DNA of 32,683 nt from Parahoeflea olei. Lineage in GTDB: Bacteria > Pseudomonadota > Alphaproteobacteria > Rhizobiales > Rhizobiaceae. The position numbers and the translations under genes are program-made. Under the pieces are notes generated by a model. That model saw nothing but the letters and a program-made list of their open reading frames with translations, did no database searches and was not told the DNA's origin. Below, in pieces: positions 18,100-25,155 of the stretch. Position 1 is the stretch's first letter. Each line of letters opens with the position of its first letter. The stretch lies in contig NZ_LQZT01000005.1 of the NCBI RefSeq assembly GCF_001703635.1, forward strand, positions 106,878 through 139,560, written 5' to 3'.

Positions 18100-18123
18100 C
18101 CGGGGAAGCGGTCCTTTCCCCGG
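18100..18123 (-). terminator. Second hairpin directly after fbpA
   Basis: A perfect 8-bp inverted repeat (CCGGGGAA at 18100-18107, TTCCCCGG at 18116-18123) with an 8-nt loop, 25 nt after the fbpA stop and just ahead of the main terminator. It may act as a 3'-end stabiliser. Confidence 0.5.
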
Positions 18124-18147
18124 AGCGTGAAGCACAAGCGATCAGGC

Positions 18148-19179
18148 TTACTTGTAGCCGACCTCGTTGTAGATCTCCTGGGCACGCGCCTGGTTCTTGC
18201 CGAGTTCGTTCAGGTTGAGCGTATCGGCGGTGAAGCTGCCGAGCCCTTCCACGACCGAGGAGGCGGCGACGTTCTCGACCACCGGATACTCGTTGTTGCC
18301 GTTGGCGAAGTAAGACTGCGCGGACTCCGAGGTGAAGTATTCGAGCAGCTTGATGGCGTTGTCGCGGTTCGGGGAGTGGGCCGTCACGCCCGCGCCGGAA
18401 ATGTTGACATGGGTGCCGTTGCCGCCCTGGTCGGGGAAGACGATGCCGATCTTGTCGACGCCTTCGGTCAGGCCGTCGACCTGGCCGGCGACGCCGCGCG
18501 CGAAGTAGTAGGTGTTGGCGACGGCAATGCCGCACTCACCCGAAACCAGGCCCTTGAGCTGGTCGGTATCCCCGCCCTGCGGGTCGCGCGCCAGGTTGTC
18601 CTTGAGGCCCTGCGCCCAGGTCTTGGCCGCCTCGTCGCCATTGTGGGCGATATAGGCGCCGAGCAGCGAGAGCATGTAGATATTGGTGCCGGACCGGGTG
18701 CAGATCAGGCCCTTGTATTTCGGGTCCGCCAGCGCGGCATAGGTCTGCGGCGGCTCGCTCACTTTGTCCTTGTTGTAGAAGATCACGCGGGCGCGCTTGG
18801 AAATGCCGAACCAGTGGCCTTCGGGATGACGCAAGCTTTCGGGAACGCGGCTGTTGATGACCTCGGACTCGACCGCGGACAGGAGGCCCGCCTGGTCGGC
18901 GCGCCACAAACGCCCGGCATCCGCCGTGATGAACACGTCAGCCGGGCTGTTGGCGCCCTCGGCCTTCATGCGTTCGATGAGTTCGTCTTCCTTGCCTTCG
19001 ATCAGGTTGATCTTGATGCCGGTGGCATCGGTGAAGTCGCTGTAAAGCCGCTCGTCGGTGTCGTAGTGCCGCGACGAATAGATGTTGACCTCGCCATCCG
19101 CATGGGCAGGTGCGGCAAGAGCGGCAAACGCGGTCACCGAAGCGAGAAGCGCGAGAAGGCGCGAGGGTTGAAACGACAT
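18148..19179 (-). CDS. fbpA: Periplasmic ferric-iron-binding protein of an ABC transporter (FbpA type)
   Basis: A 343-residue periplasmic protein. The signal peptide (MSFQPSRLLALLASVTAFAA and on) has a probable cleavage after AHA at 27. The mature part shows FbpA/FutA features: GEVNIYSSRHYDTDERLYSD near the start, ADVFITADAGRLWRADQAGL, and the paired iron-ligand tyrosines Tyr224-Tyr225 in VANTYYFARG; Tyr39 in SSRHYD is a further likely ligand. It delivers Fe(3+) to a permease such as the one at 12658. I chose the ATG at 19179 (GGAG 7 nt upstream); an upstream in-frame ATG at 19227 falls inside the predicted operator. It is transcribed alone, ended by two hairpins, and divergent from the TetR-family gene. 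Confidence 0.93.
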   Translation of the reverse strand: MSFQPSRLLALLASVTAFAALAAPAHADGEVNIYSSRHYDTDERLYSDFTDATGIKINLIEGKEDELIERMKAEGANSPADVFITADAGRLWRADQAGLLSAVESEVINSRVPESLRHPEGHWFGISKRARVIFYNKDKVSEPPQTYAALADPKYKGLICTRSGTNIYMLSLLGAYIAHNGDEAAKTWAQGLKDNLARDPQGGDTDQLKGLVSGECGIAVANTYYFARGVAGQVDGLTEGVDKIGIVFPDQGGNGTHVNISGAGVTAHSPNRDNAIKLLEYFTSESAQSYFANGNNEYPVVENVAASSVVEGLGSFTADTLNLNELGKNQARAQEIYNEVGYK

Positions 19180-19206
19180 GGAGCACTCCGTTGGGGCTGC
19201 TGGATT

Positions 19207-19231
19207 AAATATGACTAACGCGGTCATGTTT
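19207..19231 (-). promoter_or_regulatory. RirA-type iron-responsive operator (IRO) in front of fbpA
   Basis: The palindrome AAATATGAC-N7-GTCATGTTT has 9-bp arms with one mismatch and contains TGA (19212-19214), nine bases, TCA (19224-19226). TGA-N9-TCA is the core described for the rhizobial iron regulator RirA. It sits 28-52 nt upstream of the fbpA ATG, where the AT-rich stretch could also supply the -10 region, so binding would block transcription when iron is plentiful. Confidence 0.65.
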
Positions 19232-19539
19232 ATTTCCGCTCCCGGCGGATGTCAACCGGCCCGGATCCGCTTGCTGACGTCGTCGCCGGAGCCGGAATGC
19301 CGATTGCTTTCACGTCGGTTTCCGACGGCGACGAGAGCCAGGCCCTGCCCCTTCTTTCGCGGCAAATGCGGCTTTTGCACAGCCGGGTTCGGATTTTGCC
19401 GAGCGCATGCCCGACCCGGGTTTCGCGGGCTCCCCTACTCCGCCTTTGCCCGTTGCGACGCGGCGCCTGCGACGTCCTGCCGCGGCCGAGCCGCGGGAGC
19501 ATCGCCGAACCGGCGCGACAATCCACACGAAAACGTTAC

Positions 19540-19554
19540 TAGACGACTGGTCTA
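19540..19554. promoter_or_regulatory. Palindromic TetR-type operator in front of the nemR-like gene
   Basis: TAGAC-gactg-GTCTA is a perfect 5-bp-arm inverted repeat ending 21 nt before the regulator's ATG. Position and form suit autoregulation by the TetR-family protein encoded next to it. Confidence 0.55.
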
Positions 19555-19575
19555 TTCCGGCACTATCTCTCCGCC

Positions 19576-20163
19576 ATGACCACACTGACCAAATCCGAAC
19601 GGACCCGCGCCCGCATCCTCGACAAGGGCCGCACCCTTGTGCTCGCGCAAGGATTCGGCGGCCTCGGCCTGAACACGCTGCTGGCCGGCGCCGGCGTGCC
19701 GAAAGGCTCGTTCTATCACTACTTCGCGTCCAAGGAGGCTTTCGGCTGCGCCATGCTGGCCGACTATGTCACCGGCTATCTCGCCGCGATGGACGCGGTC
19801 CTGGCGCTTCCCGAGCCGGCGGCGGCGCGGCTCGACCGGTTCTTTTCCGCAGCGCTTGACAGCGATGCGGGATCGATGGCCGACCGCTGCTTGGTGGTCA
19901 AGCTCGCCGCCGAAATCGCCGATCTCTCCGACGACATGCGCGCGATCCTCGCCGATGGCGTGGCCCTGGTCGCCGCTCGGCTGGCGGTGTTGTTGCGCGA
20001 TGGCGAAGCCGATGGCTCGCTCGTCCCGCAGGCCGACCCCGAAAGCGCCGCCGCGCAACTCTACGCGCAATGGCTGGGTGCCGCCATCGTCGCCAAGCTG
20101 TCGCGCAATTCCACTCCCCTTGAACAGGCGCTGGCCGACACCCGCGCCCGGTTCTGTCGCTAG
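19576..20163 (+). CDS. NemR-like TetR-family redox/electrophile-sensing repressor
   Basis: A 195-residue TetR-family protein. The DNA-binding domain spans about 1-55 (ARILDKGRTLVLAQGFGGLG, then VPKGSFYHYFASKEAFG). The ligand domain resembles E. coli NemR closely in the stretches CLVVKLAAEIADLSDDMRAI and YAQWLGAAIVAKLSRNSTPL. Cys105 and Lys174 fall at the places of NemR Cys106 and Lys175, which in E. coli form the HOCl- and electrophile-sensing pair. It should repress itself and the oxidoreductase 63 bp downstream. The ATG is not preceded by a good Shine-Dalgarno. A palindrome ends 21 nt upstream. I leave the symbol empty because the target differs from E. coli nemA. Confidence 0.88.
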   Translation: MTTLTKSERTRARILDKGRTLVLAQGFGGLGLNTLLAGAGVPKGSFYHYFASKEAFGCAMLADYVTGYLAAMDAVLALPEPAAARLDRFFSAALDSDAGSMADRCLVVKLAAEIADLSDDMRAILADGVALVAARLAVLLRDGEADGSLVPQADPESAAAQLYAQWLGAAIVAKLSRNSTPLEQALADTRARFCR

Positions 20164-20226
20164 CCAGGCCCTACCCTGGGCCTTCCTCCCCCACACCGCC
20201 CGACGGGCGCAACAAAGGACTTCACC

Positions 20227-21204
20227 ATGAAAGCTGTCAGCCACACCACCTTCGGCGAACCCGCCGACGTTCTCGACCTGATCGACGCCCCCCGGCCCGA
20301 GCCGAAAGCCGGGGAAGTTCTCATCCGCATGGTGCTGTCGCCGATCCACAATCACGATCTGTGGACCGTGCGCGGTACCTATGGCTACAAGCCAACACTT
20401 CCCGCGCTCGCCGGCAGCGAGGCGCTGGGCATCGTCGAGGCGGTCGGCGAGGGCGTCGATGCGGGCCTGATCGGCAAGCGCGTCGTCAATGCCGGCAAGG
20501 TCGGCGTCTGGGCCGAATATTTCACCGCCCCCGCCAAGGGCGTGCTGCCGCTGCCCGATGCGATCGCCGACGAGGCCGGCGCGCAGCTGATCGCCATGCC
20601 GTTTTCCGCGCTCGCGCTGCTCGAATCCCTCGAAGTCAAGGCCGGCGACTGGGTGGTGCAGACCGCTGCCAACGGCGCCGTCGGCAAGATCTTCGCCGAC
20701 CTTGCCCGTGCCCGCGGCATCCACACCATCAATCTCGTGCGCCGCGCCGATGCAGTGGCCGAACTCGAGGCGCTCGGCATGGAAAACGTGCTGTCGACCG
20801 ACACCGACGACTGGAAGACGCGCGCCCGGGCGATCCTTGGCGAGACCGGCGCACAGGCGGCAATCGATTCGGTCGGCGGCCCGATCGTCGCCGACATCGC
20901 CGACCTGCTCGGCCTCAAAGGACTGCTCGTGGTGTTCGGCACCGCCACCGGCATCCCGCTGCAGCTCAATGCCGGATCGATGATCACCAACCATCTGGTG
21001 GTCAAGGGCTTCTGGGGCTCCCGCGTGATCAGCGAGATGGCGCCCGAGGAACGCACCCGGCTGATCACCGAACTGGTCACGCTCACCGTCCGCGGCGATC
21101 TCAAGCTGTCCTCGGGCGGAGAATATACCCTTGCCGACATCAAGGACGCGGTCAAGGCATCGCTGACGCCGGGCCGCGCGGGCAAGATCCTGCTCAAGCC
21201 CTGA
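20227..21204 (+). CDS. Medium-chain (MDR) quinone/enoyl reductase-type oxidoreductase
   Basis: A 325-residue medium-chain dehydrogenase/reductase. The GroES-like N-terminal domain (1-about 120) reads FGEPADVLDLIDAP, SPIHNHDLWTVRGTYG and LAGSEALGIVEAVG. It lacks the cysteines of zinc-containing alcohol dehydrogenases, placing it with quinone oxidoreductases or mitochondrial-type 2-enoyl reductases. The NADPH-binding fold begins at VVQTAANGAVGKIFADLARA (AxxGxxG). Such enzymes reduce quinones or alpha,beta-unsaturated carbonyls, fitting control by a NemR-like sensor. AAAGGAC precedes the ATG. It follows the regulator by 63 bp on the same strand and is closed by a hairpin at 21275. Confidence 0.9.
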   Translation: MKAVSHTTFGEPADVLDLIDAPRPEPKAGEVLIRMVLSPIHNHDLWTVRGTYGYKPTLPALAGSEALGIVEAVGEGVDAGLIGKRVVNAGKVGVWAEYFTAPAKGVLPLPDAIADEAGAQLIAMPFSALALLESLEVKAGDWVVQTAANGAVGKIFADLARARGIHTINLVRRADAVAELEALGMENVLSTDTDDWKTRARAILGETGAQAAIDSVGGPIVADIADLLGLKGLLVVFGTATGIPLQLNAGSMITNHLVVKGFWGSRVISEMAPEERTRLITELVTLTVRGDLKLSSGGEYTLADIKDAVKASLTPGRAGKILLKP

Positions 21205-21274
21205 CCGGCGCTCCGCCGTCGCGCCTTGCTTGCCACATCACGGCCAAGCTGCAAGACTTGACGGAGTGCCGCAC

Positions 21275-21307
21275 AAAGCCCCGGCCTGGGCGACAGGCCG
21301 GGCCTTT
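21275..21307 (+). terminator. Terminator hairpin after the MDR oxidoreductase
   Basis: AAAGCCCCGGCCT, a 7-nt loop and AGGCCGGGCCTTT form a 13-bp stem with one mismatch, ending in CTTT. It lies about 70 nt after the oxidoreductase stop and separates it from the dehydrogenase gene at 21433. Confidence 0.75.
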
Positions 21308-21432
21308 GCGGGCATCACTGCCACCGGGCACACGCGACGACCGCAGGGAGGCGGCCGTTCCGGATGCCCCGCCCGTTGTCACAACCGGCGGGAAACCGCC
21401 GGCCGCCGCGCCGGCACACAGGAGGAGGACGT

Positions 21433-22326
21433 ATGACCCACTCACAGGAAACCATCGGCTTTGTCGGCGTCGGGCTGATGGGGCACGGCATGGCCAGGAA
21501 TCTGGTCGAGAAGGGCTATCCGCTGACGGTGATCGCCCACCGGAACCGCGCGCCGGTCGAGGATCTGCTGGGCCGGGGCGCGACCGAGGCGCAATCGCTC
21601 GAGGAACTCGCTAGCAGAAGCTCGATCGTGTTCCTGTGCCTCACAGGTTCGCCTGAGGTCGAGGCCGCGGTGGCGGCCATGAAGCCCGGCCTCAAACGCG
21701 GCAGCGTCATCGTCGACTGCTCGACCAGCGATCCCACCTCGACCGCCCGCATCGCCGAAGACCTGGCCGGGATCGGCGTCGATTTCGCCGACGCGCCCCT
21801 GAGCCGCACGCCGAAGGAAGCCTGGGAGGGCGCGCTCGACTGCATGGTGGGCGCCAAGGACGAGGTGTTCAGGCGGATCGAACCAGTGATCGGCGCCTGG
21901 GCCGGCAAGATCGTGCATATCGGCGGCATCGGCGACGGCCACCGCATGAAGCTTTTGAACAATTTCATCTCGCTCGGCTATGCCGCGCTCTATTCCGAAG
22001 CGCTGTCGCTGTCGCGCAAGGTGGGAATTGCGCCCGAAACCTTCGACAAGGTGATCCGCGGCGGCCGCATGGATTGCGGCTTCTACCAGACCTTCATGGC
22101 CTGCACGCTCGAAGGCAACCGCGCCTCGCACAAGTTTACGCTCGCCAATGCCTACAAGGACATCCGCTACGTCGAATCCATGGCCAATGCGGCGACGGTG
22201 GCGACGACCATGACCAGTGCGGTCAAGAATTCCTTCGCCTCGGCCGTGGCCCAAGGCGGCAACGGGCCGGAGGACTACCTGCCTCATCTCGCCGATTTCA
22301 TCGCCCGCGCCAACGGAATCGACTGA
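21433..22326 (+). CDS. 3-hydroxyisobutyrate dehydrogenase-family NAD(P) oxidoreductase
   Basis: A 297-residue beta-hydroxyacid dehydrogenase. The Rossmann motif is GFVGVGLMGHGMARNLVEKG (GxGxxG). SVIVDCSTSDP is the conserved cofactor loop and Lys173 in RMKLLNN is the catalytic lysine. The substrate loop reads DAPLSRTPKEAWEG, where most relatives have SGGxxGA, so specificity probably differs from 3-hydroxyisobutyrate or tartronate semialdehyde. A very strong AGGAGGAGG lies just before the chosen ATG; an upstream in-frame ATG (21364) is disfavoured by that. It follows a terminator, so is likely its own transcript, and ends before a perfect hairpin at 22342. Confidence 0.9.
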   Translation: MTHSQETIGFVGVGLMGHGMARNLVEKGYPLTVIAHRNRAPVEDLLGRGATEAQSLEELASRSSIVFLCLTGSPEVEAAVAAMKPGLKRGSVIVDCSTSDPTSTARIAEDLAGIGVDFADAPLSRTPKEAWEGALDCMVGAKDEVFRRIEPVIGAWAGKIVHIGGIGDGHRMKLLNNFISLGYAALYSEALSLSRKVGIAPETFDKVIRGGRMDCGFYQTFMACTLEGNRASHKFTLANAYKDIRYVESMANAATVATTMTSAVKNSFASAVAQGGNGPEDYLPHLADFIARANGID

Positions 22327-22341
22327 CGCCCGACCGTCCTT

Positions 22342-22366
22342 GCCGGCACGGACTTGCCGTGCCGGC
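22342..22366 (+). terminator. Hairpin after the dehydrogenase gene
   Basis: A perfect 10-bp inverted repeat (GCCGGCACGG, 5-nt loop, CCGTGCCGGC) 15 nt after the stop codon. No U-run follows, so it may be a weak terminator or RNA-stabilising structure. Confidence 0.55.
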
Positions 22367-22570
22367 GCCGAGGCGATCTGTTTCGAAAGGAGCCGCCACC
22401 TGTGGAAAGCCGCGGGAAGCAGCCAACTTTAAGGCCCGGAAGCAAGGCATTGTTTACGTCTTGCCCCTACGCTCCGCACCGTTACCTGAACAGCTGACAC
22501 ACCCGGTTGTCACCGCTTTCTTCACCGCCCGACCGCACCGACGCGGCGGCTAGCCGAACAGGCGATCCCG

Positions 22571-23803
22571 ATGCGCGCAGTCGAAATGTGGAATCCTTAC
22601 GTGATCGCCGGTCGCTCACTTGCCTCCGAGCGGCAGGTGATCGAGACGCTGCGCGAACTCTTCAACAGCAAGCCGCATGTAATGGCCACGCTCGCGATTG
22701 CGCTGGCCGGTTTGGGCGCCGCCATGTCGGGCATGCCCGGCAAAGGGCTGGCGGCCACGCTGATCGCGCTCGCCTGCGGGCTGTTCCGGATCCATATCGA
22801 GCACCGCTTCCTGACGCGGACATCGCACGCACTCGACCCCTCCTGGCTGCGCCTGTTTGTTGTCGGCGGGCTGTTGTCGGGCGCGGGATGGGGGATCGCG
22901 GGGGCGATCCTGCTCTACCAGACGTCACCGGACACCCAGACAATCACCCTGGCCGTGATGTGCGCGCTGGTCCAGGCTTCCGCCGGCAGGGCCTACATGA
23001 TCCCCGGCACCGCGCTGATCAGCATCGCGCTGGTCTGCACGGGCGTCAGCATCGGGGCCATAGGCTCGGGCAATTATCTGATCGCCCTGTTTGCGGCCCT
23101 CTATTTCAGCTTCCTGCACCGTTTCATCGCGCACACGGTGCGCCACCGGCTCAGCCAGCTGCGGGCCGAGCAGACAGCCGAACGCCTGCTTGAGGAAATC
23201 ACCGAGAAGAACGAGCTTCTGAGACTGGCCAACGAGGCGCTGGCCGCAAAGGCCAATGCCGATCCGCTGACGGGACTGGCCAATCGCCGGAAATTCGATC
23301 TCGCCTTCACCAAGAGCCTGCAGGCGGCACAGCACGACAAGGCCCCGATCTCGCTGATGATGATCGACATCGATCACTTCAAGGCCTTCAACGACACCTA
23401 CGGGCACCAGGCCGGCGACGAATGCCTGATGGCGGTGTCGCGCGTGCTCGAAGAGACCATCAGCGGCGAAGGCAGCCTGGTCGCGCGCTATGGCGGGGAG
23501 GAATTCGTGGCGGTGATGCCCGTCGACGCCGCCGCAGCGCTTGCCACCGCCGAGCGCACCCGGCTGGCCGTCCGCCTGACCGCGCTCGATGCCCTGCCCG
23601 GCGCCCCGGGGCGCCAGACCGTCAGCATCGGCCTGGCCTCCTGTCCGCCCGGCACCTGGACCGACCGGGACCAGTTGATCGCCGCCGCCGACAGGGCGCT
23701 CTACCAGGCCAAGAGGGAAGGCCGCAACCGCGTCTGCGTCTCCCCCGATCCCGACCAAGCAGCGGACGCCAACCTGCCGCTCGCAGCCACCGCCGCATTC
23801 TAG
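22571..23803 (+). CDS. Membrane-bound GGDEF diguanylate cyclase
   Basis: A 410-residue protein. Residues 38-185 contain five or six hydrophobic segments (e.g. MATLAIALAGLGAAM, LRLFVVGGLLSGAGWGIAGA, YLIALFAALYFSFL) with no recognised sensory family. A coiled-coil-like helix (about 190-228, RAEQTAERLLEEITEKNELL) leads into the GGDEF domain (about 230-400): DPLTGLANRRKFD, MIDIDHFKAFNDTYGH and the active site GGEEF (308-312). The expected RxxD inhibitory site five residues upstream is replaced by GEGS, so feedback inhibition by c-di-GMP is probably absent. No EAL domain. It would synthesise c-di-GMP in response to an unknown membrane signal. A second in-frame ATG lies five codons in. Confidence 0.93.
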   Translation: MRAVEMWNPYVIAGRSLASERQVIETLRELFNSKPHVMATLAIALAGLGAAMSGMPGKGLAATLIALACGLFRIHIEHRFLTRTSHALDPSWLRLFVVGGLLSGAGWGIAGAILLYQTSPDTQTITLAVMCALVQASAGRAYMIPGTALISIALVCTGVSIGAIGSGNYLIALFAALYFSFLHRFIAHTVRHRLSQLRAEQTAERLLEEITEKNELLRLANEALAAKANADPLTGLANRRKFDLAFTKSLQAAQHDKAPISLMMIDIDHFKAFNDTYGHQAGDECLMAVSRVLEETISGEGSLVARYGGEEFVAVMPVDAAAALATAERTRLAVRLTALDALPGAPGRQTVSIGLASCPPGTWTDRDQLIAAADRALYQAKREGRNRVCVSPDPDQAADANLPLAATAAF

Positions 23804-23856
23804 GCCGCGCCACAAGCAAGGCCCTGCCCTCTCAAGTCGCGCCCCGACAGCACGCA

Positions 23857-23880
23857 AGGCCCCGGCACGCGCCAGGGCCT
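23857..23880. terminator. Probable bidirectional terminator hairpin
   Basis: AGGCCCCGGC, ACGC loop and GCCAGGGCCT form a 10-bp stem with one mismatch between the convergent cyclase and peroxidase genes. Confidence 0.55.
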
Positions 23881-23937
23881 GCAATGGCGCTGAAGGCTGA
23901 AGATAAAGCCGAATGATGGAGCGGAGCCGGCTTCCGG

Positions 23938-25149
23938 CTAAAGCGCCTCGAGGAACCGGACGAGTGCGCGGCGCTCGTCCCTGGTCAGGGTGAACGGGAG
24001 AAGCAGCTCCGAGCGGGTGCTTGCCGCGCGCCCGATCGGATCGGTGGCTGCCACCTCGGCGGATACGGTGCGACCGCCCCCGATCTCGTAGAGGCGAACG
24101 ATCCCTTCGAGATTGCCGAACAGGCCGTTGTGCATGTAGGGCCCGGTCCGGCTCAGGTGCCGAAGCGAGGGTGTGGCGAAGGCGCCGGCATCGGCCGGAT
24201 CCCCGGTGATCTCGTATGCCCCGAGATCCGACAGTCGCCGGCCATAGAAGCTCAAGCCGATATTGTGCGCCTTTCCGTCCGAGAGCAGCGGCCCGTTGTG
24301 GCAGTTGGCGCAACGCGCCTTGGTCCGGAACAGGTGCAGGCCCCAAACCTGCTCCGGATCCAGCGCGTCATGCCGGCCCTCGATGAAGCGGTCGAGCCGG
24401 GTGGGACGCTCGAGCGTTCGCTGAAAGGCCGCGAGCGCGGCGAAGATCGCATCCGCGTCCAGGGCTTCTCCCGGCTCGACCTTCGCGAAAGCTTCCCGGT
24501 AGTCCCGCTCGGCCGCCACGCGGTCCACCATGTCATCGATCGAGTGGTTGTTCATCTCGACGGGAGAAAGGATCGGGCCGCGCGCCTGTTCCTCGAGGCT
24601 TGCGGCGCGCTGATCCCAGAACAGCGCCGTCTTGTAGCCCGAGGAAAACAGCGACGGAGCATTCCGCGTGCCGGTCTGGCGGCCGTCGCCGAAGGAAACC
24701 GGCAGCCCGTCGCCCCAGCCGAGGCGCCGGTTGTGGCAGCTTTCACAGGCGATCTGGCCGGACCCCGACAGCCGGGGATCCGCGAAAAGCCTGCGGCCGA
24801 GGGCAACCTTTAGCGCCTCGGGCCCCTCCGTTGGACGGGCGAGGATGTCGAGGCGGGCGAATTCGGTGAAATCGGCCGCGCGCGACAGGACCGGTCGTGG
24901 CCAGTCCTCCACCGGACGGGCGTAGCGCTCATGCAGTCGCAAGAGGTCTCTCTCGCCGGGATCCGCGGGAAAGCCGATCGCGACATCGCGCTGGCTTTCC
25001 CGCCACAGCTCGATCGGGGCCATCACGAAAACGATCGCCGCGATGGCCAGCGCCGCCGGGGTGAAACCCGGCGGCTGGCTGCGCACAAAGCGCCCGAAGG
25101 ACTGTGACACCCGTCCCAGCAGATCATACGCGCGTGCACGAAGCATCAT
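23938..25149 (-). CDS. Di-haem cytochrome c peroxidase / MauG-family protein
   Basis: A 403-residue protein with two c-type haem motifs, CESCH (135-139) and CANCH (280-284). It has the family blocks ALGRRLFADPRLSGSGQIAC, GTRNAPSLFSSGYKTALFWD, RTLERPTRLDRF and TPSLRHLSRTGPYMHNG. An uncleaved hydrophobic segment (about 31-48) would anchor it to the inner membrane facing the periplasm. Family members reduce H2O2 or, like MauG and MbnH, oxidise protein tryptophan. It begins 6 bp after the TonB-receptor gene, so the two form an operon under the upstream iron box. This suggests a role in handling the metal or ligand taken up, for example redox release, but that is inference. ATG-ATG at the start leaves one residue of ambiguity. 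Confidence 0.92.
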   Translation of the reverse strand: MMLRARAYDLLGRVSQSFGRFVRSQPPGFTPAALAIAAIVFVMAPIELWRESQRDVAIGFPADPGERDLLRLHERYARPVEDWPRPVLSRAADFTEFARLDILARPTEGPEALKVALGRRLFADPRLSGSGQIACESCHNRRLGWGDGLPVSFGDGRQTGTRNAPSLFSSGYKTALFWDQRAASLEEQARGPILSPVEMNNHSIDDMVDRVAAERDYREAFAKVEPGEALDADAIFAALAAFQRTLERPTRLDRFIEGRHDALDPEQVWGLHLFRTKARCANCHNGPLLSDGKAHNIGLSFYGRRLSDLGAYEITGDPADAGAFATPSLRHLSRTGPYMHNGLFGNLEGIVRLYEIGGGRTVSAEVAATDPIGRAASTRSELLLPFTLTRDERRALVRFLEAL

Positions 25150-25155
25150 GTCGCC

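Larger units (their letters stand above)
19180..19575. other. 396-bp divergent intergenic region (fbpA / nemR-like)
   Basis: It holds the RirA-type operator of fbpA near its left end and the TetR-type operator near its right end. The roughly 300 bp between them contain no frame with a convincing start and no recognisable RNA gene. Confidence 0.6.

Noticed and set aside
15739..19218. A 1159-codon plus-strand open frame
   Set aside because: It runs antisense through three well-identified genes (PPOX, LuxR-hydrolase, fbpA), has shadow-like H/R/A/G-rich composition and no recognisable motif. Long antisense frames are expected in GC-rich DNA.
19552..20994. A 480-codon minus-strand frame
   Set aside because: Antisense to the TetR-family gene and the MDR oxidoreductase, both supported by family motifs.
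22925..24346. A 473-codon minus-strand frame running into the peroxidase region
   Set aside because: It is antisense to the GGDEF gene and out of frame with the peroxidase gene; composition is shadow-like.
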